From contig DATHAP010000035.1 in NCBI GenBank assembly GCA_035489715.1, forward strand, positions 1 through 40,743: a stretch of DNA of 40,743 bases, read 5' to 3'. The translations under genes were made by a program, and so were the position numbers. How positions within the stretch are numbered: position 1 is the first letter of the stretch; every line of letters starts with the position of its first letter. Source of the DNA: Actinomycetes bacterium (GTDB taxonomy: Bacteria; Actinomycetota; Actinomycetes; JACCUZ01). The notes below the pieces were generated by a model, which was given only the letters and a program-made list of their open reading frames with translations, did not search any database and had not been told where the DNA came from. Positions 24,329 to 33,041 of the stretch are shown in pieces.

Positions 24329-25348
24329 GTGATCGACCTGCGCAGCGACACGGTGACCCGGCCGACCCGCGAGATGCGCGACGCGATGGCGGCGGCCCTG
24401 GTGGGCGACGACGTCTACGGCGAGGACCCGACCGTCAACGAGCTCGAGGAGCGGGTGGCGACCCTGCTCGGCCACGAGGCGGCGCTCTTCACCCCCACCG
24501 GGTCGATGGCCAACCAGCTCGGGCTGCGGCTGCTGGTGCGTCCCGGCACCGAGCTGCTGTGCGCCGACGACGCCCACGTCGTGCGGGCCGAGCTCGGGGC
24601 GGCCGCGGCCCTGGGCGGGATCACCACCCGCACCTGGTCGGCCGACCACGGCCGTCTCGACCCGGACCGGGTCGCCGGCATGGCCCGCCCGGACGCCGGT
24701 CCTCACCTGGTCTCGACCACTGTGATCGCGGTGGAGAACACCCACAACTTCGGTGGCGGAGCGGTCGTCGGCGTCGGCGAGATCGAGCGGCTGCGCGAGC
24801 TGACCCGCCCCGCGGGCATCGCGCTGCACCTCGACGGTGCGCGGCTGTGGAACGCCCATGTCGCCAGCGGCGTCGACCTCGCGACGTACGGACGGCTCTG
24901 CGACACGGTCTCGGTCGGCCTGTCGAAGGGCCTGGGAGCGCCGGTGGGGTCCCTGCTGGCGGCGAGCGCCGAGCGGGTCGCGGAGGCCCGCGTCTGGCGC
25001 AAGCGGCTCGGCGGCGGGATGCGCCAGGTCGGCGTGCTCGCCGCGGCCGGGCTGCACGCGCTGGACCACCACGTGCAGCGGCTGGCTGACGACCACGCAC
25101 GGGCCCGCCGGCTGGCCGAGACCGTCGCGGCCGCCGCACCCCGGGCCGTCGATCCGGAGGTCGTCGAGACCAACATCGTCGTCGTGCAGACCGACGACGC
25201 GGCCGGCGTGGTCGCGCGGGCGAGGGCGGAGGGCGTGCTGCTCAGCCTGCTCGACCCGACGCACCTGCGCGCGGTCACCCACCTCGACGTCGATGACGAC
25301 GCGGTGGGCGCCGGCGCCGAGGTGCTCGCCCGGCTCCTCGCCGGCTAG
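24329..25348 (+). CDS. ltaE: low-specificity L-threonine aldolase
   Basis: The 339-residue PLP enzyme begins [19 protein letters not shown] and includes [48 protein letters not shown] (Asp169, Arg172) and the PLP-binding [14 protein letters not shown] (Lys200). These are the standard motifs of fold-type I threonine aldolases, which cleave L-threonine or L-allo-threonine to glycine and acetaldehyde. Length is typical. It appears to be a single-gene unit with a leaderless GTG start. Related beta-hydroxy-amino-acid lyases are the only realistic alternative. Confidence 0.92.
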   Translation: MIDLRSDTVTRPTREMRDAMAAALVGDDVYGEDPTVNELEERVATLLGHEAALFTPTGSMANQLGLRLLVRPGTELLCADDAHVVRAELGAAAALGGITTRTWSADHGRLDPDRVAGMARPDAGPHLVSTTVIAVENTHNFGGGAVVGVGEIERLRELTRPAGIALHLDGARLWNAHVASGVDLATYGRLCDTVSVGLSKGLGAPVGSLLAASAERVAEARVWRKRLGGGMRQVGVLAAAGLHALDHHVQRLADDHARARRLAETVAAAAPRAVDPEVVETNIVVVQTDDAAGVVARARAEGVLLSLLDPTHLRAVTHLDVDDDAVGAGAEVLARLLAG

Positions 25349-25390
25349 CGGCGCTGGGTCGGACCCGGCCCGCCCCCGGCCCGACCCTGC

Positions 25391-25478
25391 GGGCCCACGA
25401 CCCCGGCCCGACCAAAGCCTCGGGTTATCCGTAGTTTCGCCGCGGACCGGGCGCGCGCACGGTGGTCCCAGGCGGCCG
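25391..25478 (+). promoter_or_regulatory. shared 5' leader element, copy B (candidate structured RNA)
   Basis: This copy matches 5124-5215. The core 25418-25441 is identical over 24 bases, then 13 unlike bases, then 25455-25478 with three differences. GGCCCGA (25405-25411) can pair with TCGGGTT (25420-25426), including two G-U pairs where copy A has A-U pairs. The ATG it precedes is at 25511, behind a separate GGAGG. Confidence 0.65.
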
Positions 25479-25510
25479 GACGGTCGCCGTTCCTGACCGT
25501 GGAGGACCTC

Positions 25511-25786
25511 ATGTCTCGCATCGCGCGCCCCACCCGCACCCGTCCCACACGTCCCGTCGTCCGGCCGATCGTCCTGACCGTGCTGAGCATCGCCGCCTGG
25601 TTCGTGGCGCCGCTGGCCGCCGCACCGGCCCAGGCGCACGAGGACCAGTCCGGTCATACCGCCGCCCAGGAGACGTACGTCGCGTCGCTGGTCTGGCGCC
25701 ACGACGCGGCCACCGGCTCGACGCCCCTGGAGGAGTACGCCCGGGTGCTCGAGTACTGGCACGACCACCCGGACTGGGGCATCTGA
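25511..25786 (+). CDS. small secreted protein, 91 aa, unknown function
   Basis: GGAGG lies five bases before the ATG. An Arg-rich start (MSRIARPTRTRPTRP) leads into a hydrophobic core (IVLTVLSIAAWFVAPLAAA) with probable cleavage near AQA-HE. That leaves a mature peptide of about 49 residues containing a His/Asp/Trp-rich end (VLEYWHDHPDWGI). No cysteine or known domain is visible. The gene shares its long leader with the secreted P-domain gene at 3547-5052, so the two are probably co-regulated. The convergent AlkZ-like gene ends eight bases after its stop. Confidence 0.75.
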   Translation: MSRIARPTRTRPTRPVVRPIVLTVLSIAAWFVAPLAAAPAQAHEDQSGHTAAQETYVASLVWRHDAATGSTPLEEYARVLEYWHDHPDWGI

Positions 25787-25794
25787 CCGACGGG

Positions 25795-26877
25795 TCAGCT
25801 GACGTCGACGCCGGCCAGGCCGACGCCGCGGTGCGCCGCGAGCCGCTCGGCCTGGTCGGCGACGCCTGCCCTGGCGGTCCGGCGGGCCGACCACAGCACG
25901 ACCTCGAGCCGCAGCCGCCCGCCCCTCGTCCGCGGCCGCCAGCTGCCCGCGACCTCCCCGTCGACCAGCACGACGCCGGGGCGCCCGATGACCGGCCACA
26001 GCGCCTTCGCACGAGCCGGATCGTTCACCAGCAGCGGCCGGTCCTTGCCCTGCAGGTAGAGGTCGTACGGCCCCAGCAGACGGGTGGTCGACGGCGGTGC
26101 CTCCAGCAGGTCGACCTCGTCGGCCAGCACCCAGCGCCGCTGGCCGTCCAGGTCGACCTCGACGACGTCGTCGGGCCAGCGTGCCTTGACGTCGGTGACC
26201 GGGGCGTCGAGGAAGCCGGCCACCAGCTGCGGCGTCGAGGGGCCGAAGAGCCGGAGGTAGATCCTCACCAGCTCGTGCCGGGCATCCGCCTGGCCGGCCG
26301 CCCGGAACCCGCGCACCCGCTGGAGCACCGGCGGCGACGTGCCTTGCTGCAGCTCGAGCCCCGCCCGCACCGCCGCCAGCCGGAACGGCAGCTCGTGGGG
26401 GTGGGTGGCCTGACAGGGGTTGCACCACCGCAGATAGGGCTCCGGCAGGAGCGCCGTCAGCCGGGTCGACACCTCGCCCTTGACCGTCGGCCTCGTCACG
26501 ATGCGGCGCATCTCCGCGGCCACCGTGTCGAGCGCGTCGACGGTGCCGATGCCGGCGGCCTTGAGCGGCTTGCTGGCGTCGAAGATGCGCTTGGCCGCGT
26601 CGGCGTCCGACCACGGTGCGACGGCCGCCGCGACCGACCCCACGTCGGAGCGCCGGTAGGCGTGCGGGGCACCGCGCAGCGTCCAGAGCCAGACCAGGTC
26701 CTTCGCGTCGACGTCGGTGAGGCCGCGTACGGCCAGCGCCCACAGCGCACCGTCCGGGCCGGTGTCCTGCGCGCCGATGTCGAGAAGGGCGGTGTCGGCG
26801 ACCGTGCCGCCGCCGTCGCGGTCGAGCTGCTGGGCGCGCACCCGCAGCCCGAGGACGTCGGAGCGCGAGACGTTCAT
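25795..26877 (-). CDS. winged-helix DNA-binding protein of the YcaQ/AlkZ glycosylase superfamily
   Basis: The 360-residue protein resembles HTH_42-type proteins: LGLRVRAQQLDRD at the N-terminus, VWLWTLRGAPHAYRRSDV, a middle winged-helix region with LPFRLAAVRAGL and RVRGFRAAGQADARHELVRIYLRLFGPST, LLGPYDLYLQGKDRPLLV and VVLVDGEVAGSWR. AlkZ members repair alkylated or crosslinked DNA. I cannot confirm the catalytic Gln-x-Gln pair: the candidate segment reads AQQL. Function should therefore stay at family level. It starts 13 bases after the DAHP synthase stop on the same strand and is probably co-transcribed with it. Confidence 0.75.
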   Translation of the reverse strand: MNVSRSDVLGLRVRAQQLDRDGGGTVADTALLDIGAQDTGPDGALWALAVRGLTDVDAKDLVWLWTLRGAPHAYRRSDVGSVAAAVAPWSDADAAKRIFDASKPLKAAGIGTVDALDTVAAEMRRIVTRPTVKGEVSTRLTALLPEPYLRWCNPCQATHPHELPFRLAAVRAGLELQQGTSPPVLQRVRGFRAAGQADARHELVRIYLRLFGPSTPQLVAGFLDAPVTDVKARWPDDVVEVDLDGQRRWVLADEVDLLEAPPSTTRLLGPYDLYLQGKDRPLLVNDPARAKALWPVIGRPGVVLVDGEVAGSWRPRTRGGRLRLEVVLWSARRTARAGVADQAERLAAHRGVGLAGVDVS

Positions 26878-26890
26878 GCCGGCGACGCGG

Positions 26891-27931
26891 TCACGCAGGG
26901 GCGGTCGCCGACGCCGGGGCCGGACGTCGGCCCAGCAGGGGCGGCAGCTGGCGGACGGCGGCGGCCAGGGCCCGCAGGTCGTCGTCGACGAGCGCCTGCG
27001 GCCCGTCGCACAGCGCCTGCTCCGGGTGCGGGTGCACGTCGACGATGATGCCGTCGGCGCCGACCGCGATGGCCGCGCGCGACAGCGGCACGACCAGGTC
27101 GCGACGTCCGCCTGAGTGCGACGGGTCGACGATGACGGGCAGGTGCGACAGGTCGTGCGACACCGGTACGGCGCTCACGTCGAGCGTGTTGCGGGTGGCG
27201 TTCTCGAACGTCCGGATCCCGCGCTCGCACAGCACGATGTCGAGGTTGCCCCGCTGGGCGATGTACTCCGCCGCCATCAGCCACTCCTCGACGGTGGCCT
27301 GCATGCCCCGCTTGAGCATCACCGGCTTGCCGGACTGGCCGACGGCTTGCAGCAGGCCGAAGTTCTGCATGTTGCGGGTGCCCACCTGGAGCATGTCGGC
27401 GTAGCCCGAGACCAGGTCGACGTCGTGCGCGTCGACCACCTCGGTGACGACCGGCAGACCGGTCGCCTCGCGGACGTCGGCCAGGATCTTCAGGCCGGCC
27501 TCGCCCAGCCCCTGGAAGGCGTAGGGGGAGGTGCGCGGCTTGTACGCGCCGCCGCGGAGCAGGGTCGCGCCGGCCGCCTTGGCCATCTCGGCGGCCTCGA
27601 GGGTCTGCTGCGCCGTCTCGACGGCGCACGGGCCGGCGATCAGCGTGAAGGTGTCGGGCCCGATCGGCACGCCCCGGACGTAGACCGTGGACATCTGCGG
27701 GTGGTGGATGCGGCTGACCAGCTTGTACGGCGCGCTGACCCGCATCACGTCGGCGACCCCGGCCATGCCACGCAGGTTGAGCCCGGCGAAGGTCTCGACG
27801 TCGCCGACCAGGCCGATGATGGTCCGCGTCACCCCGCGGCTGACGAACGCCTCGCCGCCGGCGGAGGTCACTCGCGCGACGACGGCGTCGACGTCCTCCG
27901 TCGACGCACCGGGCTGCATGACGACGACCAC
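26891..27931 (-). CDS. aroF: type I (AroF/KDPG-aldolase type) DAHP synthase
   Basis: The 346-residue enzyme has an N-terminal ferredoxin-like regulatory domain (about 1-70, VVVMQPGASTEDVDAVVARV). The barrel that follows shows LIAGPCAVET, LLRGGAYKPRTSPYAFQG, QVGTRNMQNF, PVMLKRGM, LCERGIRTFE, LPVIVDPSHSGGRRD and ADGIIVDVHPHPEQALCDGPQ. It catalyses the same PEP plus erythrose 4-phosphate condensation as the class II enzyme upstream, but belongs to a different lineage. The N-terminal domain suggests feedback control by an aromatic amino acid. The GTG start is seven bases after TAGGCT (27939-27944, minus strand). Confidence 0.93.
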   Translation of the reverse strand: MVVVMQPGASTEDVDAVVARVTSAGGEAFVSRGVTRTIIGLVGDVETFAGLNLRGMAGVADVMRVSAPYKLVSRIHHPQMSTVYVRGVPIGPDTFTLIAGPCAVETAQQTLEAAEMAKAAGATLLRGGAYKPRTSPYAFQGLGEAGLKILADVREATGLPVVTEVVDAHDVDLVSGYADMLQVGTRNMQNFGLLQAVGQSGKPVMLKRGMQATVEEWLMAAEYIAQRGNLDIVLCERGIRTFENATRNTLDVSAVPVSHDLSHLPVIVDPSHSGGRRDLVVPLSRAAIAVGADGIIVDVHPHPEQALCDGPQALVDDDLRALAAAVRQLPPLLGRRPAPASATAPA

Positions 27932-27938
27932 GGTCCCG

Positions 27939-27944
27939 AGCCTA
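27939..27944 (-). promoter_or_regulatory. -10 box (TAGGCT) for aroF
   Basis: On the minus strand TAGGCT ends seven bases before the GTG at 27931. There is no Shine-Dalgarno sequence, so a leaderless start is likely. Confidence 0.6.
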
Positions 27945-28008
27945 GTCGGGCGCCCCGCCGGGCCACGGCGACGTCTCGGCAGTCAGGACCGCCTGGTCGC
28001 TCACCTCG

Positions 28009-28066
28009 CGAGTCGTGGCAGTTGGGGGTACGCAAACGCTTGCAGGGGGCCAACTCCCACCACTCG
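28009..28066. repeat. second solo palindromic element
   Basis: Arms 28009-28025 and 28050-28066 are complementary at 15 of 17 positions, with an inner GCAA/TTGC stem (28032-28035, 28040-28043). It lies between aroF's promoter and the kinase stop, without a nuclease gene. The design again matches the DUF559-flanking palindromes, but the sequence is different. Confidence 0.65.
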
Positions 28067-28119
28067 ACGGAGCTCACCGCGGGACAGAGCTTCGGTCGCT
28101 CGACGAGAGGGCGGGCAGG

Positions 28120-30009
28120 TCAGAAGACGTACAGCGTGATGGTCGCGCCCTTGGGTGCCTTGCTCGAGCTCTGCTCGAGCACCAGGCCGGGCCCGCCCGG
28201 CAGCTGGTTGATGTTGACCACGAAGCCGGCGGCCTCGATCGCCGGCTGGGCCGAGGCGACCGGCTGGCCGACCACGTTGGGCACGTCGATCTCCCGCGGG
28301 CCCTTCGACACGACCAGCTGGACGACCGAGTTCTTGGGCGCGGTGGTGGGCGCCTCGGGCGTCTGGCGCATGACGACGCCCTCGGGCACGGCGTCGTCGA
28401 ACTTCTCGGTCACGTTGTAGCGCAGCTTGGCCTCGGCGAGCTGGGCCTCGGCCTCCTCGAGCGGCAGCTCCACGACGTCGGGCACCGCGACCGGCTGCAC
28501 GCCGTCGCTGATGACCAGGGTGATCGCGGTGCCGGGCTTGACCATGGTGCCGACCTTGGGGTCGGTCGAGATGACCGCACCCCGCTCGACCTTGCTGCTG
28601 TACCTGCGCTCCGGGCTGGCGACGGACAGGTTGCGGTCCTCGAGCATGGCGCGGGCCCGCTCCTCCTGCACGCCCTCGACGTCGGGCACGGCGTAGCGCT
28701 CGGGGCCGAGGGACATGAGCAGGCCGACGGTGCCGCCCTTGTCGATGCTGTCGCCGGGGTCGGGGTCGGTGCTGACGACACGACCCTTGGGGATGGTCTC
28801 GCTGTACTCCGTCTCCTTGACGGTGACGTCGAGCCCGTCTTTCTCGGCCTTCTCGGCAGCGGCGGCCTTGGTCATGCCGATCAACCCGGGGGTCGTGGTC
28901 TGCGAGAGCACGGCGACGTACAGCCAGACCAGACCGGACAGGACGACGGCGAGGCCGACGACGAGGATCAGGGCGAGCGGACCGCGGCTCTTGCGGCGGG
29001 GGACCGGTCCGGTGCCGCCGGGAGCACCGAGCGGACCGGTGTCGCCGCGGCGCGGTGCAGCCTCGCGGTCCTCGCGGAGGTCGACGACCATCGTCTTGTC
29101 GGTCGCCTGCGTCGGGATGGCGTCGAGGGCCGGGCCCAGGGTGTCGAGCTCGCCGTCGGACAGCAGCCGGCGGGTCGAGGAGACCTCGGCCAGCATCCGG
29201 CGGGCGTCGGCCGGCCGCTGGTCGGGGTCGCGGTTGGTCGCGTGGGCGACCAGGGCGTCCAGCTCGGCGGGCGTGCTCGGGATCAGCTGGGAGGGCGGCG
29301 GCACGTCGTCGTGCACGTGGCGGTAGGCGACCTGGATGGCGGTCTCGCCGTCGTACGGCTTCAGGCCGGTCAGCATCTCGTAGAGCAGGATGCCGGCCGC
29401 GTAGACGTCGGACCGCGGGTCGGCGACGCCGCGCTCGACCTGCTCGGGGGACAGGTAGGCGACCGTGCCCATCAGGACGCCGCTCGCCGTGGTGTGGCTG
29501 GTGTGCCCGGTCACCGCGCGGGCCAGCCCGAAGTCGGCGACCTTGATCCGGCCGTCGTCGGAGATCAGGACGTTCTCGGGCTTGACGTCGCGGTGGATGA
29601 TGCCGGCCTGGTGGGCGGCGCCGAGGGCGGCGAGCACCGGCTCGAGGACCTCGAGCGCCTGCCGCGGGCTGAGGTGGCCGTGCTCGCGCACCAGGTCGCG
29701 CAGGGTGCGGCCGCGGACCAGCTCCATGACCAGGAAGACGTGCCCCTGGTCGGCGCCCTGGTCGTAGACCGCGACGACGTTGGGGTGGGACAGGCGGGCC
29801 GCCGAGTGGGCCTCGCGGATGAAGCGTGAGACGAACTCGTCGTCGTCGGCCAGGCTCGGATGCATGACCTTGAGGGCCACCACCCGGTCCAGCCGGGAGT
29901 CGTGCGCCTCGTAGACGGTGGCCATGCCACCGCGGGCCAGCCGGGACCCGACGCGGTACCTGCCGTCGAGCACACGCCCGACGAGAGGGTCCTTGACAGT
30001 CGTGTCCAC
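28120..30009 (-). CDS. pknL: PASTA-repeat serine/threonine protein kinase (PknL-like)
   Basis: The 629-residue protein has a kinase domain (about 15-275) with the Gly loop ARGGMATVY, Lys47, HRDVKPEN (Asp141), DFG (159-161) and SPEQ. A juxtamembrane linker, one transmembrane helix (about 344-368) and four extracellular PASTA repeats (about 372-629) follow. PASTA domains sense muropeptides or lipid II, so it should link wall state to phosphorylation. Position near the class II DAHP synthase and the Rv2175c homologue corresponds to mycobacterial pknL, whose known substrate is Rv2175c. The GTG follows TAGAAT (30016-30021) by six bases, a leaderless layout. Confidence 0.93.
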   Translation of the reverse strand: MDTTVKDPLVGRVLDGRYRVGSRLARGGMATVYEAHDSRLDRVVALKVMHPSLADDDEFVSRFIREAHSAARLSHPNVVAVYDQGADQGHVFLVMELVRGRTLRDLVREHGHLSPRQALEVLEPVLAALGAAHQAGIIHRDVKPENVLISDDGRIKVADFGLARAVTGHTSHTTASGVLMGTVAYLSPEQVERGVADPRSDVYAAGILLYEMLTGLKPYDGETAIQVAYRHVHDDVPPPSQLIPSTPAELDALVAHATNRDPDQRPADARRMLAEVSSTRRLLSDGELDTLGPALDAIPTQATDKTMVVDLREDREAAPRRGDTGPLGAPGGTGPVPRRKSRGPLALILVVGLAVVLSGLVWLYVAVLSQTTTPGLIGMTKAAAAEKAEKDGLDVTVKETEYSETIPKGRVVSTDPDPGDSIDKGGTVGLLMSLGPERYAVPDVEGVQEERARAMLEDRNLSVASPERRYSSKVERGAVISTDPKVGTMVKPGTAITLVISDGVQPVAVPDVVELPLEEAEAQLAEAKLRYNVTEKFDDAVPEGVVMRQTPEAPTTAPKNSVVQLVVSKGPREIDVPNVVGQPVASAQPAIEAAGFVVNINQLPGGPGLVLEQSSSKAPKGATITLYVF

Positions 30010-30015
30010 GATCGG

Positions 30016-30021
30016 ATTCTA
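30016..30021 (-). promoter_or_regulatory. -10 box (TAGAAT) for the PASTA kinase
   Basis: On the minus strand TAGAAT ends six bases before the GTG start. It is one of the closest matches to the TANNNT consensus in this window. Confidence 0.6.
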
Positions 30022-30122
30022 CGGGCCTCGGCGGCGTGCACCCGGCACGGACGCGCGGCGGCCACGCCCAGGCGCGCGGCCCGGGTGCGCTGTGAGGCCG
30101 GTCACCGGTCGTCCGCCCGGGC

Positions 30123-31154
30123 TCAGCTCCACCGGGCCTTGAGGGCCATCACGTTGGCGACGTACCGCTTGGTGTCGGAGTACATCCCGTTCTCCCGCAC
30201 GCTCTTGAGGCCCTGGTAGTAGCCGGCGACCGCCTGCCGGTCGCTGTTCGCCGCCTGGGTGAGGATCTTGAGCAGGACCACGCCGGTGGTGGCGTTGTCG
30301 CGGGCGTCGAGCGGGTTCAGGCGGCGGCCGACCACGCCGGAGATCCAGTCGGTGGTCGTGGGGATGACCTGCATGGCACCGACGGCGTTGGCGACGCTCA
30401 CGACTCCCTGGTTCCAGCCGGACTCCTGGTAGGACACCGCGAGCGCGAGCGCCGGGTCGACGCCGTTCGCCCGGGCGGTGGCGGCGATGATGTCGCGCAT
30501 CTGCTCGCGCGAGGGCACGTTGCGGCGCGCGAGCCGGTTGCGGTTTGCGCTCGCCGCGTCGACGACCGAGTCGGAGTACGTCCGCCCGGCGAAGGTGTTG
30601 GAGCTGTTGGCCGTGCTGGAGCCGCTGCTGCTGCCGCCGGGGATGCGCAGGGTGGCGCCGAGCATGACGACGTTGTCGCGGCCGATGCCGTTGGCGCTGG
30701 CCAGCGCCTGCTGCGAGACGCCGTAGCGCACCGCGATGCCCGAGAGGGTGTCGCCCCGGACGACGAGGTGGCTGCGCCCGCCGCCGCTGCTGGAGCTCCC
30801 GCCGCCCTGGCCGGGCACCTTGAGCGTCTCGCCGGCGTAGATCAGGTTGCCGTTGCCGGGCAGCCGGTTGACCTTGACCAGCCGCGCCACCGTCGTGTCG
30901 TAGCGGTCGGCGATGTCGCTGAGCGTGTCGCCGCTGCGGATCGTGTACAGCCCCCAGCCGGGGGAGCCGGCCGTCACCAGGCCGGCCACGAGCAGCGGCG
31001 TTCCGACGACCTTGGCCAGCCGGACCAGGCGGCGTCCGCGCGGGGTGAGCCGGGCGCCGGTCCGGTCGGCGCGGCTGTGCTGGTCGGGCTGGTGGAACCG
31101 GACGGGCGGGACTGGTGGTGCGACGACTGGTGGGGCGACGAGCAGCTCAGACAT
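30123..31154 (-). CDS. LysM-containing lytic transglycosylase-like cell-wall protein
   Basis: ATG 31152-31154 has GAGGA about ten bases upstream. The 343-residue protein has a Pro-rich cytoplasmic start, one transmembrane or signal-anchor helix (about 47-64) and two LysM domains (about 69-113 and 129-172) separated by Gly/Ser linkers. The C-terminal SLT-type domain (about 230-343) contains AVSYQESGWNQGVVS (candidate catalytic Glu), VGAMQVIP and a terminal YVANVMALKARWS. It should bind and cut peptidoglycan. It stands 113 bases downstream of the kinase start, in the same direction. Its own upstream region (31155-31455) has GTCAC-type direct repeats and a 16-bp palindrome. Confidence 0.9.
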   Translation of the reverse strand: MSELLVAPPVVAPPVPPVRFHQPDQHSRADRTGARLTPRGRRLVRLAKVVGTPLLVAGLVTAGSPGWGLYTIRSGDTLSDIADRYDTTVARLVKVNRLPGNGNLIYAGETLKVPGQGGGSSSSGGGRSHLVVRGDTLSGIAVRYGVSQQALASANGIGRDNVVMLGATLRIPGGSSSGSSTANSSNTFAGRTYSDSVVDAASANRNRLARRNVPSREQMRDIIAATARANGVDPALALAVSYQESGWNQGVVSVANAVGAMQVIPTTTDWISGVVGRRLNPLDARDNATTGVVLLKILTQAANSDRQAVAGYYQGLKSVRENGMYSDTKRYVANVMALKARWS

Positions 31155-31240
31155 CGAGAACGGGTCCTCACGGTCGGGGAAGGGTGGCCGCCGGCCCGGT
31201 GCTCGAGCCCCGCGGCGAACCGTGCGTCCGTGATACTGCC

Positions 31241-31263
31241 GTGACTTCTGTGACTGAAGTGAC
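31241..31263. promoter_or_regulatory. three GTGAC repeats with 9-bp period (candidate MtrA-type site)
   Basis: GTGAC occurs at 31241, 31250 and 31259, exactly nine bases apart, about 87-113 bases upstream of the LysM gene. Read on its coding strand they are GTCAC repeats, preceded by GGTAACAATT. Tandem GTNAC-like repeats resemble MtrA sites before wall-hydrolase genes in actinobacteria. Confidence 0.55.
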
Positions 31264-31292
31264 CAGAGGGGCAATTGTTACCGCTTCGTGGT

Positions 31293-31308
31293 ACTACACC
31301 CGTGTAGT
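31293..31308. promoter_or_regulatory. 16-bp perfect palindrome, candidate operator
   Basis: ACTACAC and GTGTAGT flank CC in the divergent region between the LysM gene and the ferredoxin-reductase-like gene. A second inverted repeat, GACCAC/GTGGTC, is at 31389-31406. Nothing else is evident in the 301-base intergenic region beyond the GTGAC repeats. Confidence 0.45.
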
Positions 31309-31455
31309 TCAGCGTGACCGCCGGCCGAGCTCCGTGCCCGGGCGGGCGATTGCTTGTATTGCCTGCACGGCCACTCCAGGCGATCGTCGACCACATGTAC
31401 GTGGTCCACGCGCGCCGCTGGCGGCGGGTCCAGACCCGGCTGGGAGGCTGGGCCG

Positions 31456-32595
31456 GTGATCGTCGTCGTGGGCGCGGGGGTGGCCGGGCTGCACACCGTG
31501 GTCGCGCTGCGCGGGCAGGGCTACGCCGGACCGGTCACGCTGCTCGGGGCCGAGGGTCTCGAGCCGTACGACCGGCCGCCGCTCACCAAGGAGCTGCTGC
31601 GCGGCGACACCGACGACACCACCCTCGACGCCGACTGGGCGGCCCTCGACGTGGACCGGCGACTGTCGACGCGCGCGCTCGCCGTCGAGCCCTGGGCCGT
31701 GCAGACCGACGACGGGCCGATCGGGTTCGACTCCCTCGTGCTGGCGACCGGCGCCCGGCCGCGGCGGCTGCCCGGCGACGCGCTGACCCTACGGACCCGC
31801 GACGACGCGCACCGGTTGCGCGCGGCGCTCCGACCAGGTGCCCGGCTGGTCGTCGTAGGGGCCGGGTGGATCGGAGCCGAGGTGTCGACGGCTGCGCTGG
31901 CCGCAGGGACCCGGGTGACCGTCCTCGAGGGCGCGGGTGTCCCGCACGCGGGTGCGCTGCCCACCGAGGTCGGCACCCGGATGACGCCGTGGTGGTCCGA
32001 CGTCGACCTGCGCTTCGGCGCGCTGGTCGACCGGGCCGACGCCGGTGCGGTGCACGTCGTCGGTGACGGAGTCGTCGATGGCGACGCGGTGCTGGTCGGG
32101 ATCGGCGTCCGCCCGGTGGCGGTGCCCGGCGTCGAGCTGACGGCGGCGGGCGCTGTCGCAGTCGACGCCGGGCTGCGCAGCTCGGTGCCCGGTGTCCTCG
32201 CGGTCGGTGACTGCGCGGCTTGGGAGTCGCGCCGGTGGGGCGTACGGCTCAACGTCGAGCACTGGGACAACGCCCTGCACGCGCCGACGGTCGCCGCGGC
32301 CAACGCCCTCGGCGGCGACGCGACGTGGGACCCGGTGCCGTACTTCTGGTCGGAGCAGTGGGGGCGGATGGTGCAGTACGCCGGCCACCACCCGGCCGGC
32401 GAGCGCATCGTGTGGCGCGAGGACGGCGAACGCTGGGCCGCCTTCTGGCTGGCCCGAGACCGGCTGACCGCGGCGCTGACCGTGGACCGGCCGCGCGACC
32501 TGCTGCAGGCGCGGCGGCTCATCGAGCGCGGGACACGGGTGGACGACGCCCTGCTGGCCGACCCGTCGGTGGCCGTGAAGTCGGCCACCCTCTAG
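31456..32595 (+). CDS. FAD-dependent ferredoxin reductase-like oxidoreductase
   Basis: GTG 31456 has GGGAGG eight bases upstream. The 379-residue protein has two Rossmann motifs: VVVGAGVAGLHTVVAL at the N-terminus for FAD, and LVVVGAGWIGAEVS at about 135 for NAD(P)H. It also has YDRPPLTKELL, LVLATGARPRRLPG, GVLAVGDCAAWE and EHWDNALHAP. These are typical of ferredoxin or rhodocoxin reductases that feed cytochromes P450 or dioxygenases. The C-terminal reductase domain (about 290-379) contains YFWSEQWGRMVQYAG. No ferredoxin or oxygenase gene is adjacent, so the electron acceptor is unknown. Confidence 0.88.
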   Translation: MIVVVGAGVAGLHTVVALRGQGYAGPVTLLGAEGLEPYDRPPLTKELLRGDTDDTTLDADWAALDVDRRLSTRALAVEPWAVQTDDGPIGFDSLVLATGARPRRLPGDALTLRTRDDAHRLRAALRPGARLVVVGAGWIGAEVSTAALAAGTRVTVLEGAGVPHAGALPTEVGTRMTPWWSDVDLRFGALVDRADAGAVHVVGDGVVDGDAVLVGIGVRPVAVPGVELTAAGAVAVDAGLRSSVPGVLAVGDCAAWESRRWGVRLNVEHWDNALHAPTVAAANALGGDATWDPVPYFWSEQWGRMVQYAGHHPAGERIVWREDGERWAAFWLARDRLTAALTVDRPRDLLQARRLIERGTRVDDALLADPSVAVKSATL

Positions 32596-32641
32596 GCCGA
32601 CGTGCTCCGGCCCGACCTGCCGCCGCCGGGCGACGCCGTGG

Positions 32642-32647
32642 CAGGCT
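32642..32647 (+). promoter_or_regulatory. -10-like box (CAGGCT) before the Rv2175c homologue
   Basis: CAGGCT ends seven bases before the GTG at 32655, with no Shine-Dalgarno sequence. It would drive the Rv2175c-like gene and the crtY genes that follow. Confidence 0.45.
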
Positions 32648-32654
32648 TGCCGCC

Positions 32655-33041
32655 GTGACCGACCAGCGCTCCGAGGCCGACCAGCAGCACGCTGCCGCGT
32701 ACGAGGATCTCGTGCCCCGATGGCTGACCCTGCCCGACGTGGCCGAGCAGATGGGGCTGCCGGTCACCCGGGCCCGCCAGCTGGTGTCGGACCGGCAGAT
32801 CCTCGCGGTCCGCCGCGGCGAGAGCAACGCCCTGATGGTGCCGGCGGACTTCATCCAGGACGGCCGGGTGCTCAAGGGCCTGCCCGGGACGCTGACCCTG
32901 CTGGCCGACGCCAAGTTCTCCGACGAGGAGGCGGTGCGCTGGCTCTACACCGACGACGACCTCCCCGGCTCGCCGGTGCAGGCGCTCGTCGAGAACCGTG
33001 GCACGGAGGTCAAGCGCCGCGCGCAGGCGCTCGGGTTCTGA
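32655..33041 (+). CDS. Rv2175c-like winged-helix DNA-binding protein
   Basis: The 128-residue protein carries a winged-helix/HTH segment (about 22-65: WLTLPDVAEQMGLPVTRARQLV then ILAVRRGESNALMVPADF). Its C-terminal part, with LADAKFSDEEAVRWLYTDDD and PVQALVENRGTEVKRRAQALGF, is characteristic of mycobacterial Rv2175c. In Mycobacterium tuberculosis, Rv2175c is phosphorylated by PknL on an N-terminal threonine. Here the kinase is 2.6 kb away on the other strand. The short N-terminal tail contains Thr2 as a possible site. The stop is directly followed by the lycopene cyclase gene with no gap, so this regulator is probably co-expressed with carotenoid genes. Confidence 0.87.
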   Translation: MTDQRSEADQQHAAAYEDLVPRWLTLPDVAEQMGLPVTRARQLVSDRQILAVRRGESNALMVPADFIQDGRVLKGLPGTLTLLADAKFSDEEAVRWLYTDDDLPGSPVQALVENRGTEVKRRAQALGF

